In this document: positions 4,952 to 10,182 of the stretch, one piece after another
Numbering within the stretch: position 1 is the stretch's first letter
Layout of the letters: each line of letters begins with the position of its first letter
From: JAKVKY01 sp964293585
GTDB taxonomy: Bacteria; Bacillota; Negativicutes; Acidaminococcales; Acidaminococcaceae
NCBI GenBank assembly: GCA_964293585.1
Contig: CAXYYS010000064.1
Location: 1 to 10,233, forward strand
Length of the DNA stretch: 10,233 bases
Direction: 5' to 3'
Notes under the pieces: generated by a model
Told to the model about the DNA's origin: nothing
Seen by the model: the letters and a program-made list of their open reading frames with translations, nothing else
Database searches by the model: none
Position numbers and translations under genes: made by a program

Positions 4952-6280
4952 ATGGCAGAAAGCCAGAATATCGAGTGGAAAGAATCCTGGCGAGATGAAT
5001 ATCTGAGATGGATTTGTGGTTTTGCCAATGCTCAAGGCGGCAAAATATATATTGGCATGAATGACAAGGGGAAAGTTGTAGGCGTTACAGGAAGTAAAAA
5101 ATTATTGGAAGATATACCAAACAAGGTACAGACAACCATGGGTATTATTGTTGATGTAAATTTATTTACCACCGGAAGTAAAGATTATATAGAAATTATT
5201 GTGAATCCTAGTTCTTATCCTGTGAGTTACAAAGGGGAATATCATTATCGTACAGGAAGTACGAAGCAACAATTGAAAGGCGCGGCACTTACGGAGTTTT
5301 TGGTTTCCAAGACAGGGTATAAATGGGATGCTGTCCCTGTAGATAACATTAAAGTCGAAGACCTGGACCAGGAAAGTTTTAATATTTTTCGCAGAGAAGC
5401 TTTGCGTAATGGTCGTATGTCTAAGGAAGATTTGAATCTGACTAATGAACAACTATTAGAAAACCTTGGTTTAATCACAGAAGGAAAATTAAAACGCGCA
5501 GCAGTCATGTTATTTTTTAGAAAACCTGAAAAACTTATAGCAGGCAGCTATGTAAAAATTGGTAAGTTTGGCAAAGGTGCTGACCTGCAATACCAGGATG
5601 AATTACATGGATCGTTAATCCTGATTGCAGATAGGTTGGTAGAACTTATTTACCTAAAATATTTAAAAGCTGCTATCCACTATGAGAAGGAAATTAGGAT
5701 TGAAACGTATCCTTTTCCGCGAGAAGGCGTACGGGAGGCAGTGTTCAATTCCTTGATCCATTGTAATTGGGCTGATAGTATTCCTATTCAGATTAGGATT
5801 GAGGATAATGCAATGTATATTAGTAATTGTTGCATCCTGCCGAGCAATTGGACGGTAGCAACGCTGATGGAACGCCATAAATCAAAGCCATACAATCCAG
5901 ACATTGCAAACACTTTTTTTAGAGCAGGTTATGTGGAAGCCTGGGGTCGCGGGATCCAAAAAATTTGTGAAGCTTGTGAACAGCATGGTTCACCAAACCC
6001 TGAATATAATATACTTGGCAGCGATATTACTGTAAAATTTACGGCACGCCAAAGCGCCAAAATTTTAAAGCGCCAAAATGGCGCTTTAGATGGCACTTTG
6101 GGTAATAATATTATAGAGGCTATGAAATCTAACCCCAACATAACACTAAAGGGACTTACTGAGAAAACAACATTTTCTAGGAGAACAATACAGCGTAAAC
6201 TGGCAGAACTTCAAAATGAAGGTGTCCTTGAACGTAAAGGTGGAAAACGTTATGGTTATTGGGAGATCCATGACGAATAA
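4952..6280 (+). CDS. AlbA_2 (Schlafen-like) / GHKL ATPase / winged-helix protein
   Basis: Encodes 442 residues of the COG2865-like group, often labelled putative transcriptional regulator or ATP-binding protein. Residues 5-118 match AlbA_2/Schlafen: EWKESW at the start, then FANAQGGKIYIGMNDKG, ending with the HYRTGSTKQQL strand and loop. Residues 245-365 match a HATPase_c_4 (GHKL) domain: REAVFNSLIHCNW (261-273) is the N-box region with E262, N266 and H270, and AGYVEAWGRGIQKI (325-338) is the glycine loop. Residues 385-440 look like a winged helix (GLTEKTTFSRRTIQRKLAELQNEG region). The usual GHKL NPGGLP motif is NCCILP here (292-297). GGAG (4941-4944) lies 7 nt before the ATG. It is in an operon with the Phd/YefM-like gene 26 bp upstream. 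Base use is A/T-richer than that of the dehydrogenase genes, suggesting transfer. It could be a regulator, a defence effector or a toxin-like partner; sequence does not decide. Confidence 0.85.
   Translation: MAESQNIEWKESWRDEYLRWICGFANAQGGKIYIGMNDKGKVVGVTGSKKLLEDIPNKVQTTMGIIVDVNLFTTGSKDYIEIIVNPSSYPVSYKGEYHYRTGSTKQQLKGAALTEFLVSKTGYKWDAVPVDNIKVEDLDQESFNIFRREALRNGRMSKEDLNLTNEQLLENLGLITEGKLKRAAVMLFFRKPEKLIAGSYVKIGKFGKGADLQYQDELHGSLILIADRLVELIYLKYLKAAIHYEKEIRIETYPFPREGVREAVFNSLIHCNWADSIPIQIRIEDNAMYISNCCILPSNWTVATLMERHKSKPYNPDIANTFFRAGYVEAWGRGIQKICEACEQHGSPNPEYNILGSDITVKFTARQSAKILKRQNGALDGTLGNNIIEAMKSNPNITLKGLTEKTTFSRRTIQRKLAELQNEGVLERKGGKRYGYWEIHDE
6051..6087. repeat. Direct and inverted AAAGCGCCA repeats inside the AlbA_2/GHKL gene
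   Basis: AAAGCGCCA occurs at 6051-6059 and 6067-6075, 16 bp apart, and its exact reverse complement TGGCGCTTT at 6079-6087. The second and third copies form a 9-bp perfect hairpin with an AAA loop. They lie in the linker between the GHKL and winged-helix domains (about residues 367-379), a region that is often variable and repetitive in this family. Confidence 0.8.
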
Positions 6281-6297
6281 ATTTAGAAGTACTTACC

Positions 6298-6348
6298 AAT
6301 AACCCCCTTTTTTACCCGTAAAAACGGGTAGGGAAGGGGTTATTTTTT
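6298..6348 (+). terminator. Strong intrinsic terminator after the AlbA_2/GHKL gene
   Basis: AATAACCCC (6298-6306) pairs perfectly with GGGGTTATT (6336-6344), and inside it TACCCGT (6313-6319) pairs with ACGGGTA (6324-6330) around an AAAA loop. A T-run at 6343-6348 follows. An A/T-rich left flank gives it some symmetry, but there is no gene on the minus strand for it to serve. It begins 17 bp after the stop codon. Confidence 0.88.
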
Positions 6349-6375
6349 ACCTAAAAAAGGGGCTTTTTTACCTTT

Positions 6376-6405
6376 TTGCCAAAGTGTAAACACTATATAT
6401 AGTGG
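6376..6405 (+). promoter_or_regulatory. Promoter overlapped by a near-perfect NrdR box
   Basis: ACACTATATATAGTGG (6390-6405) matches the established NrdR-box consensus ACACWATATATWGTGT at 15 of 16 positions. A promoter fits over it: TTGCCA (6376-6381, five of six) and TATAGT (6398-6403, five of six) with a 16-bp spacer, so a repressor bound here would block RNA polymerase. A further half-site arrangement, AGTGT (6383-6387) with ACACT (6390-6394), abuts it. NrdR represses ribonucleotide reductase genes when dATP/ATP status is high. Boxes usually come in pairs; I see only one good copy. No nrd gene is present in the window. Confidence 0.65.
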
Positions 6406-6419
6406 TATTGGGACTAAAA

Positions 6420-6524
6420 ATGCGCACAAAGGCCTCAAATTTTACTGTTTTTTTGACTTATTTAACCGCAAAAAATACAAAATCGCTCTATGAGCGTTTA
6501 AACGCGTTTAAAGGCATGTTTTAA
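6420..6524 (+). CDS. Possible 34-residue small protein downstream of the NrdR box
   Basis: An open frame of 34 codons starts with ATG 6420, about 10 nt after the start predicted for the NrdR-box promoter, and ends at TAA 6522-6524. The peptide begins MRTKASNFTVFLTYL and ends YERLNAFKGMF; it has a hydrophobic patch at residues 7-15 and a basic second half. There is no convincing Shine-Dalgarno sequence (only TTGGGA at 6408-6413), so translation would be nearly leaderless. I do not recognise the peptide. The overlapping palindromes at 6484-6512 lie inside it, so the region may work as RNA or DNA instead. Confidence 0.2.
   Translation: MRTKASNFTVFLTYLTAKNTKSLYERLNAFKGMF
6484..6512. repeat. Overlapping palindromes in the intergenic unit
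   Basis: Three symmetric elements overlap: a CGCTC/GAGCG hairpin with a TAT loop (6484-6496), the perfect palindrome GCGTTTAAACGC (6494-6505) and the perfect palindrome TTTAAACGCGTTTAAA (6497-6512). The 8-mer GCTCTATG in the first hairpin (6485-6492) recurs at 6562-6569. Such overlap gives alternative pairings in RNA or multiple operator half-sites in DNA. Confidence 0.7.
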
Positions 6525-6561
6525 AAGTGGCTACCCTGCATCAATAAATGCTCTAGACAAG

Positions 6562-6591
6562 GCTCTATGGCGATTTTGGAGCGATTTTTTT
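6562..6591 (+). terminator. Possible weak terminator of the intergenic unit
   Basis: GCTCTA (6562-6567) can pair with TGGAGC (6577-6582), including one U-G pair, around a 9-nt loop, followed after GA by seven T (6585-6591). Alternatively GGAGCG (6578-6583) pairs with CGCTCC (6608-6613), enclosing the T-run, so two folds compete. If the first acts as a terminator, the NrdR-box promoter gives an RNA of about 180 nt. From 6614 to 6690 I see only a CCCCGGGG palindrome (6641-6648) and no gene. Confidence 0.4.
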
Positions 6592-6690
6592 AAAAATGCG
6601 CTAAAACCGCTCCCAGACTAGCTTACCGTAGGTTTACACTCCCCGGGGAACGGTTTTGAATATGGCCAGGAGCACAAATACATCTATGCA

Positions 6691-6738
6691 GGACATAAAA
6701 CGTCCCTAATGGACAAAAATGGTAGCAAGCGTTATAAT
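6691..6738 (+). promoter_or_regulatory. fucO promoter with GGACA repeats
   Basis: TGGACA (6710-6715) matches the -35 consensus at five of six positions and TATAAT (6733-6738) is perfect, with a 17-bp spacer. GGACATAAAA (6691-6700) and GGACAAAAAT (6711-6720) are direct repeats 20 bp apart, the second overlapping the -35 box. GTCC (6702-6705) gives an inverted half-site to the first repeat. These may be regulator sites. The predicted transcript has a leader of about 110 nt. Confidence 0.78.
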
Positions 6739-6785
6739 AGAAGCAGAATAAAGCGTAGATACTTGCAGGTATGTACGGAAAAACC

Positions 6786-6825
6786 GGCGCCTTTGGCCGC
6801 AGCGGTTGATAGTAGCCAAGACGCC
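6786..6825 (+). other. Hairpin in the fucO leader
   Basis: GGCG, CTT and GGC in 6786-6797 pair with GCC, AAG and CGCC in 6815-6825, giving ten pairs interrupted by one mismatch and one bulged T. The apical loop contains CGCAGCGG, which can close further. No U-run follows and the ribosome binding site (6843-6850) is not enclosed. The stem may stabilise the mRNA or be part of a regulated leader; I recognise no known class. Confidence 0.4.
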
Positions 6826-6857
6826 TCAGTTAAGTAAATGTTGAGGAGGTAAGCACT

Positions 6858-8009
6858 ATGTCTAATCGTATCATCCTGAATGAAACTTCGTATTTTGGCG
6901 AGGGCGCCATCAAAGAAATCGTTACCGAGATTAAAGCCCGGGGCGCCACAAAAGTTATGGTCGCAACCGATCCGGACCTGGTAAAATTTAAAGTTATCAA
7001 TCACGTGACGGATTTGCTGGCTGCGGCCAAGATTCCGTACGCCGTGTACGATCATATTAAACCGAATCCCACCATCCAGAACGTACAGGAAGGCGTGGCT
7101 TTCTGCAAAAAAGAAAAAGCGGATCTGATTGTGGCCATCGGCGGCGGATCTTCCATCGATACTTCCAAAGCCGTGGGCATTATCATGACCAACCCGGAAT
7201 TTGCTGATGTGCGCAGCCTGGAAGGCGTGGCGCCTACTAAAAATAAATGTCTGCCCATCATCGCCGTTTCTACCACCAGCGGCACGGCAGCCGAAGTTAC
7301 TATTAACTACGTGATCACCGATGTGGAAAAGAATCGCAAGTTCGTGTGTGCCGATCCGCATGACATCCCTGTGGTAGCCGTGGTGGATCCCCAGATGAGC
7401 GCCAGCATGCCCAAAGGTTTGACGGCTGCCACCGGTATGGACGCCCTGGTTCATGCCATCGAAGGGTACATTACCAAGGGCGCCTGGGAAATGACGGACA
7501 TGATGCACCTGAAAGCCATTGAGATTATCAGTAAGTGGCTGCGTAAATCTGTGGCCGGGGATATGGAAGCCAGGAAAGAGATGGCTTTGGGCCAGTACAT
7601 CGCCGGCATGGGCTTTTCTAACGTAGGTCTGGGCATCGTGCACTCCATGGCCCATCCTCTGAGCGCTGTGTATGATATTCCGCACGGTAAGGCTTGCGCC
7701 ATCCTGCTCACCGCTGTGTTAAAATTTAATGCCACCGCTACCGGCGAGCGTTATCGCGAAGTAGCCCGGGCCATGGGCGTGGCCGGTGTGGATAAGATGA
7801 GCCAGCCGGAATATCGCCAGGCTTGCCTGGATGTGGTACAAAAACTGGCCGATGATGTGGGCATTCCCCGTCATCTGAGCGAACTGGGCGTGCAGGAAAA
7901 AGATTTGGACTTCCTGGCTAAATCTGCCATGGCGGATGCCTGCACTCCGGGTAATCCCAGAGATGTAACTCATGACCAGATCGTGGAAATTTATAAATCC
8001 ATTTTCTAA
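6858..8009 (+). CDS. fucO: Lactaldehyde reductase / 1,2-propanediol oxidoreductase
   Basis: Encodes 383 residues, aligning from end to end with what I know of E. coli FucO, including the N-terminal ILNET and long shared blocks such as NNPEFADVRSLEG (here TNPEFADVRSLEG), EVTINYVITD and ALGQY.AGMGFSNVGLG. The enzyme reduces lactaldehyde to (S)-1,2-propanediol with NADH in the cytoplasm, regenerating NAD+ during anaerobic use of fucose or rhamnose. The nucleotide signature is GGGSSID (95-101). Iron ligands are D195, H199, H262 and H276, one less than the E. coli numbers 196, 200, 263 and 277, with H266 at the catalytic histidine position. GAGGAGGT (6843-6850) lies 7 nt before the ATG. It has its own promoter and terminator. 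No fucose or rhamnose genes lie beside it, so its role may be broader reduction of C3 aldehydes. Confidence 0.93.
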   Translation: MSNRIILNETSYFGEGAIKEIVTEIKARGATKVMVATDPDLVKFKVINHVTDLLAAAKIPYAVYDHIKPNPTIQNVQEGVAFCKKEKADLIVAIGGGSSIDTSKAVGIIMTNPEFADVRSLEGVAPTKNKCLPIIAVSTTSGTAAEVTINYVITDVEKNRKFVCADPHDIPVVAVVDPQMSASMPKGLTAATGMDALVHAIEGYITKGAWEMTDMMHLKAIEIISKWLRKSVAGDMEARKEMALGQYIAGMGFSNVGLGIVHSMAHPLSAVYDIPHGKACAILLTAVLKFNATATGERYREVARAMGVAGVDKMSQPEYRQACLDVVQKLADDVGIPRHLSELGVQEKDLDFLAKSAMADACTPGNPRDVTHDQIVEIYKSIF

Positions 8010-8059
8010 AAGTGTTTAGAAAATATTTTAAAGCAGCTGTTTAGCTAAAAACATCTGCT
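8001..8059 (+). other. Two hairpins at and after the fucO stop codon
   Basis: ATTTTCTAAA (8001-8010) and TTTAGAAAAT (8015-8024) form a perfect 10-bp inverted repeat around AGTG, and the stop codon lies in the left arm. A second stem, AGCAGCTGTTT (8032-8042) with AAACATCTGCT (8049-8059), has one mismatch. Neither is followed by a good T-run, so they are more likely mRNA 3'-end stabilisers than terminators. Confidence 0.45.
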
Positions 8060-8096
8060 CTACCAAAAGCATCTGACGTAAGCCAGTGCCAAATAC

Positions 8097-8143
8097 CCTG
8101 CCGTTTGCGGAAAGCGTGGTTCCGGGAGCGGCAGGATTTTTTT
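8097..8143 (+). terminator. Intrinsic terminator after fucO
   Basis: CCTGCCG (8097-8103) pairs with CGGCAGG (8129-8135) and an inner stem CGGAA (8108-8112) pairs with TTCCG (8120-8124). A seven-T run (8137-8143) follows after one A. It ends the fucO transcript before the MATE gene promoter. Confidence 0.88.
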
Positions 8144-8181
8144 ACGGTCCCGGGCAATTTTGGTCAGGACGGCAAATTTTG

Positions 8182-8210
8182 TTGTAAACTATTTTTAAGC
8201 ATGTTATAAT
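8182..8210 (+). promoter_or_regulatory. Extended -10 promoter of the MATE transporter gene
   Basis: TATAAT (8205-8210) is a perfect -10 preceded by TG at 8202-8203 (TGnTATAAT). TTGTAA (8182-8187) is a four-of-six -35 at a 17-bp spacing. The transcript would begin near 8217, giving a leader of about 110 nt to the start codon. Confidence 0.75.
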
Positions 8211-8222
8211 AAATAAACTACT

Positions 8223-8236
8223 TGACTGGCAAGTCA
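8223..8236. promoter_or_regulatory. Possible operator just after the MATE promoter start
   Basis: TGACT (8223-8227) and AGTCA (8232-8236) are an inverted repeat around GGCA, placed a few bases downstream of the predicted transcription start, a common place for a repressor site. CTTGAC (8221-8226) can also pair with GTCAAG (8284-8289) in the RNA. Symmetry and position are the only evidence. Confidence 0.35.
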
Positions 8237-8327
8237 GAGATTAAAAAATGAATTATTTTTACTGCTGTTGTAAATAGCTTGGCGTCAAGGGTTAGTAAGA
8301 TTTTGGAAGAAGGGTTTGCAAGAGTTA

Positions 8328-9677
8328 ATGGAAAAAAACATGACGACCGGCGGCTCTTTAAAGCTCCTGTTGGGCTTTATGGTGCCGCTTTTGATTGGTA
8401 ACGTTTTTCAACAAATGTATAGCATCGCCGATATCATCATCGTAGGCCGGACCATCGGGGTAAATGCCCTGGCGGCGGTAGGTGCGGCGGCGCCGGTGTT
8501 TATGCTCCTGGTAGGTATCACCATCGGCATGAGCAACGGTTTTACGGTTATCACCGGTCAGTATTACGGCGCCGGGGATTTAAAAACCATGCGGCGCAGC
8601 GTGGCCATGGCTACCATGCTCAGCCTGATCGGCGTGGCCATCCTGGATGTGATCGGCCTGACGGTTTTGGAACCTGCCATGCATTTTATGAACGTACCCG
8701 AGGAAATTTTTGCGGATGCGGCCAGTTACGTGGCCATTATCACGTACGGGCTGGTAGCCATGATGGGTTACAACCTGCTGGCCGGTATTTTGCGTGCTCT
8801 GGGCGACAGCAAGACGCCGTTGTATTTTTTAATCGTGGCTACGGTAGTCAACGTAATCCTGGCACTGTTCTTTATTATTTACTGCGGCTGGGGCGTGCCG
8901 GGCAGCGCCTGGGGTATTGTCCTGGCACAAACTATTTCCGTGATCTTATGCGTGCTGTATATTCACCACCGTCTGCCGGTTTTGCATTTGACACGGGAAG
9001 ATTGGGTGTGGGATAAGCATTTTGCCTTGGAACATTTGCGCATCGGCATCCCCATGGCCTGCCAGTTTTCCATTTTGGGTATCGGTATTCTTTTAATCCA
9101 ATCCGTGTGCAATCGTTTCGGTCCTCAGACCATCGCAGGTTTTACGGCGGCGACCCGGGTGGAGCAGCTGGCGCTCCAGCCCATGATCAGTTTTAGTTTG
9201 GCCATGGCGGTGTTCTCCGCCCAAAACTACGGCGCCCATAAGTTCGACCGTATCCGGGACGGCGTCAAGCAGTGCAGCCGGGTCAGCTTTATCTTTGGCT
9301 TGTGCGCGGCCATCGGCATTTACTTTTTCAGTCCCCAGATTATCGGGATCTTTATTGAGAGCAGCGAAACAGCTGTCATTAATGACGCAGAATCTTATTT
9401 ACATCTAAGCGTGCCCTTTTACTTTTTCCTGAGCCAGCTTTTTGTGTACCGCGGCGCGGTACAAGGTATGGGCGTGGCCATCGTGCCGCTGATCAGTTCC
9501 ATCATTGAGCTGACCATGCGTACCGGCGCTGCCATGTACCTGGCCACCATGTGGGGTTACCGGGGTGTGTGCTACGCCAGCCCCATCGCCTGGGTGGCCT
9601 CCAGTATCTTTTTGTTCGGCGCTTATCATTACTTTATAAGAATTTTGGAAAAACCATTTTTGTCGCAACCGAAATAA
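8328..9677 (+). CDS. MATE-family multidrug/sodium (or proton) antiporter
   Basis: Encodes 449 residues with about 12 hydrophobic segments, the normal size for the MATE family of inner-membrane efflux pumps, which export cationic drugs or metabolites using a sodium or proton gradient. Family hallmarks are the first-helix block PLLIGNVFQQMYSIADIIIVGR, the following LAAVGAAAPV, the loop GQYYGAGD, and ALGDSKTPLYF before helix 5, with equivalent positions (EQLALQPM, AQNYGAHKFDRIRDG) in the second half. ATG 8328 has only a weak AAGAG 3 nt upstream; a TTG at 8316 sits too close behind GAAGGG, and an ATG at 8340 has no site, so the start is uncertain by a few codons. Its own promoter and the fucO terminator before it indicate a single-gene unit. 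The physiological substrate is unknown. Confidence 0.9.
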   Translation: MEKNMTTGGSLKLLLGFMVPLLIGNVFQQMYSIADIIIVGRTIGVNALAAVGAAAPVFMLLVGITIGMSNGFTVITGQYYGAGDLKTMRRSVAMATMLSLIGVAILDVIGLTVLEPAMHFMNVPEEIFADAASYVAIITYGLVAMMGYNLLAGILRALGDSKTPLYFLIVATVVNVILALFFIIYCGWGVPGSAWGIVLAQTISVILCVLYIHHRLPVLHLTREDWVWDKHFALEHLRIGIPMACQFSILGIGILLIQSVCNRFGPQTIAGFTAATRVEQLALQPMISFSLAMAVFSAQNYGAHKFDRIRDGVKQCSRVSFIFGLCAAIGIYFFSPQIIGIFIESSETAVINDAESYLHLSVPFYFFLSQLFVYRGAVQGMGVAIVPLISSIIELTMRTGAAMYLATMWGYRGVCYASPIAWVASSIFLFGAYHYFIRILEKPFLSQPK

Positions 9678-9681
9678 AATG

Positions 9682-9712
9682 AAAAATATATAGGGAGAGC
9701 ATATATTTTTTT
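9682..9712 (+). terminator. A/T-rich terminator-like hairpin after the MATE gene
   Basis: AAAAATATAT (9682-9691) and ATATATTTTT (9701-9710) are perfect inverted repeats around AGGGAGAGC, with a T-run reaching 9712. The stem is only A-T pairs, so alone it would be inefficient; a better terminator follows at 9777. Confidence 0.5.
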
Positions 9713-9776
9713 AAGATAGCAAAAGCTAGTTGTAAAAATAAAAAAGTCTATAACAAAATATTAATTATTTCTAAAA

Positions 9777-9814
9777 TCTCTTGTCGTTGATGGCGAGAGA
9801 CTTTTATTTTTTTT
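9777..9814 (+). terminator. Second intrinsic terminator after the MATE gene
   Basis: TCTCTTGTC (9777-9785) pairs with GGCGAGAGA (9792-9800), nine pairs including two U-G, around the loop GTTGAT. The tail is CTTTTA followed by eight T (9801-9814). It insulates the MATE gene from the genes that begin near 9930. Between the two terminators (9713-9776) I see no gene. Confidence 0.72.
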
Positions 9815-9855
9815 GTAAAGATTGTAACATAAAATAAATATCAAAAGAGCAAAAA

Positions 9856-9898
9856 GACAAAAAGTCCTACCACTTTTGTCAAAAAACGACCACTTTTG
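9856..9898. repeat. Two direct repeats 20 bp apart, upstream regulatory region
   Basis: ACCACTTTTG occurs at 9869-9878 and at 9889-9898, exactly 20 bp apart, and each is followed two bases later by AAAA. Two helical turns place both on the same face of the DNA, as for activators that bind direct repeats (AraC-like proteins, for example). The first copy also overlaps an inverted repeat: GACAAAAAGT (9856-9865) pairs with ACTTTTGTC (9872-9880) with one bulged A. They lie upstream of the weak promoter for the small membrane-protein gene. Confidence 0.6.
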
Positions 9899-9930
9899 CT
9901 AAAAGGGGTTATTTTTTTAAAAATATGCGG

Positions 9931-9936
9931 TATAGT
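9931..9936 (+). promoter_or_regulatory. Possible -10 box for the small membrane-protein gene
   Basis: TATAGT matches the -10 consensus at five of six positions. No recognisable -35 lies 16-18 bp upstream (GTTATT or similar), which would fit a promoter needing an activator bound at the direct repeats. The leader to the start codon at 10012 would be about 70 nt. Confidence 0.4.
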
Positions 9937-10011
9937 CATAAAAGAATAAAAAGCTCATTAGCACTTGCATCAATGACGACGAAAGGAGCAGTGAGAAGAG
10001 AGGAGGAAACA

Positions 10012-10131
10012 ATGGCCAAAGTTAGTACGGAAGGGATTATGTGGCTGATGCTGGTTTCATTGTTTGTAATTTCCCGGATTATGGTTCCGGTATTACGAAG
10101 CTGCCTATCTTTTATATTTATGTTGGATTAA
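10012..10131 (+). CDS. Small single-pass membrane protein, 39 residues
   Basis: Encodes 39 residues. A short polar start (MAKVSTEG) leads into a hydrophobic stretch from about residue 9 to 27 (I9 to V27), then R29 and a second short hydrophobic tail ending FMLD. The excellent ribosome binding site AGGAGG (10001-10006), 5 nt before ATG 10012, argues that it is really translated. The same frame is open upstream to ATG 9925, but no binding site precedes that start. I do not recognise the family. It is followed after 51 bp by another well-initiated gene, so the two probably form an operon, and it could be an accessory or regulatory peptide for the exported product. Confidence 0.6.
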   Translation: MAKVSTEGIMWLMLVSLFVISRIMVPVLRSCLSFIFMLD

Positions 10132-10182
10132 GACGGCAGCTGATGGGGAAGAGTTTTTTGGTTTTATGTAGGAGGAGAGAAA

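Noticed and set aside
4853..5035. A 60-codon minus-strand frame at the antitoxin/AlbA_2 junction as a hidden toxin.
   Set aside because: It overlaps both genes in antisense, has no ribosome binding site and does not resemble any toxin family.
6343..6373. TTTTTTACCT at 6343-6352 and 6364-6373 as attachment-site repeats.
   Set aside because: They are short, made mostly of T, and lie in and just after a terminator tail; there is no matching copy at the left border of the A/T-rich block.
6732..7685. Long minus-strand open frame of 317 codons opposite fucO.
   Set aside because: It is antisense to a clear fucO gene, has a low-complexity H/G/F-rich composition typical of a reverse-frame shadow, and matches no family I know.
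9869..9898. The ACCACTTTTG repeats as a minimal CRISPR array.
   Set aside because: There are only two 10-bp copies with 10-bp spacing, far below CRISPR repeat and spacer lengths, and there are no cas genes.
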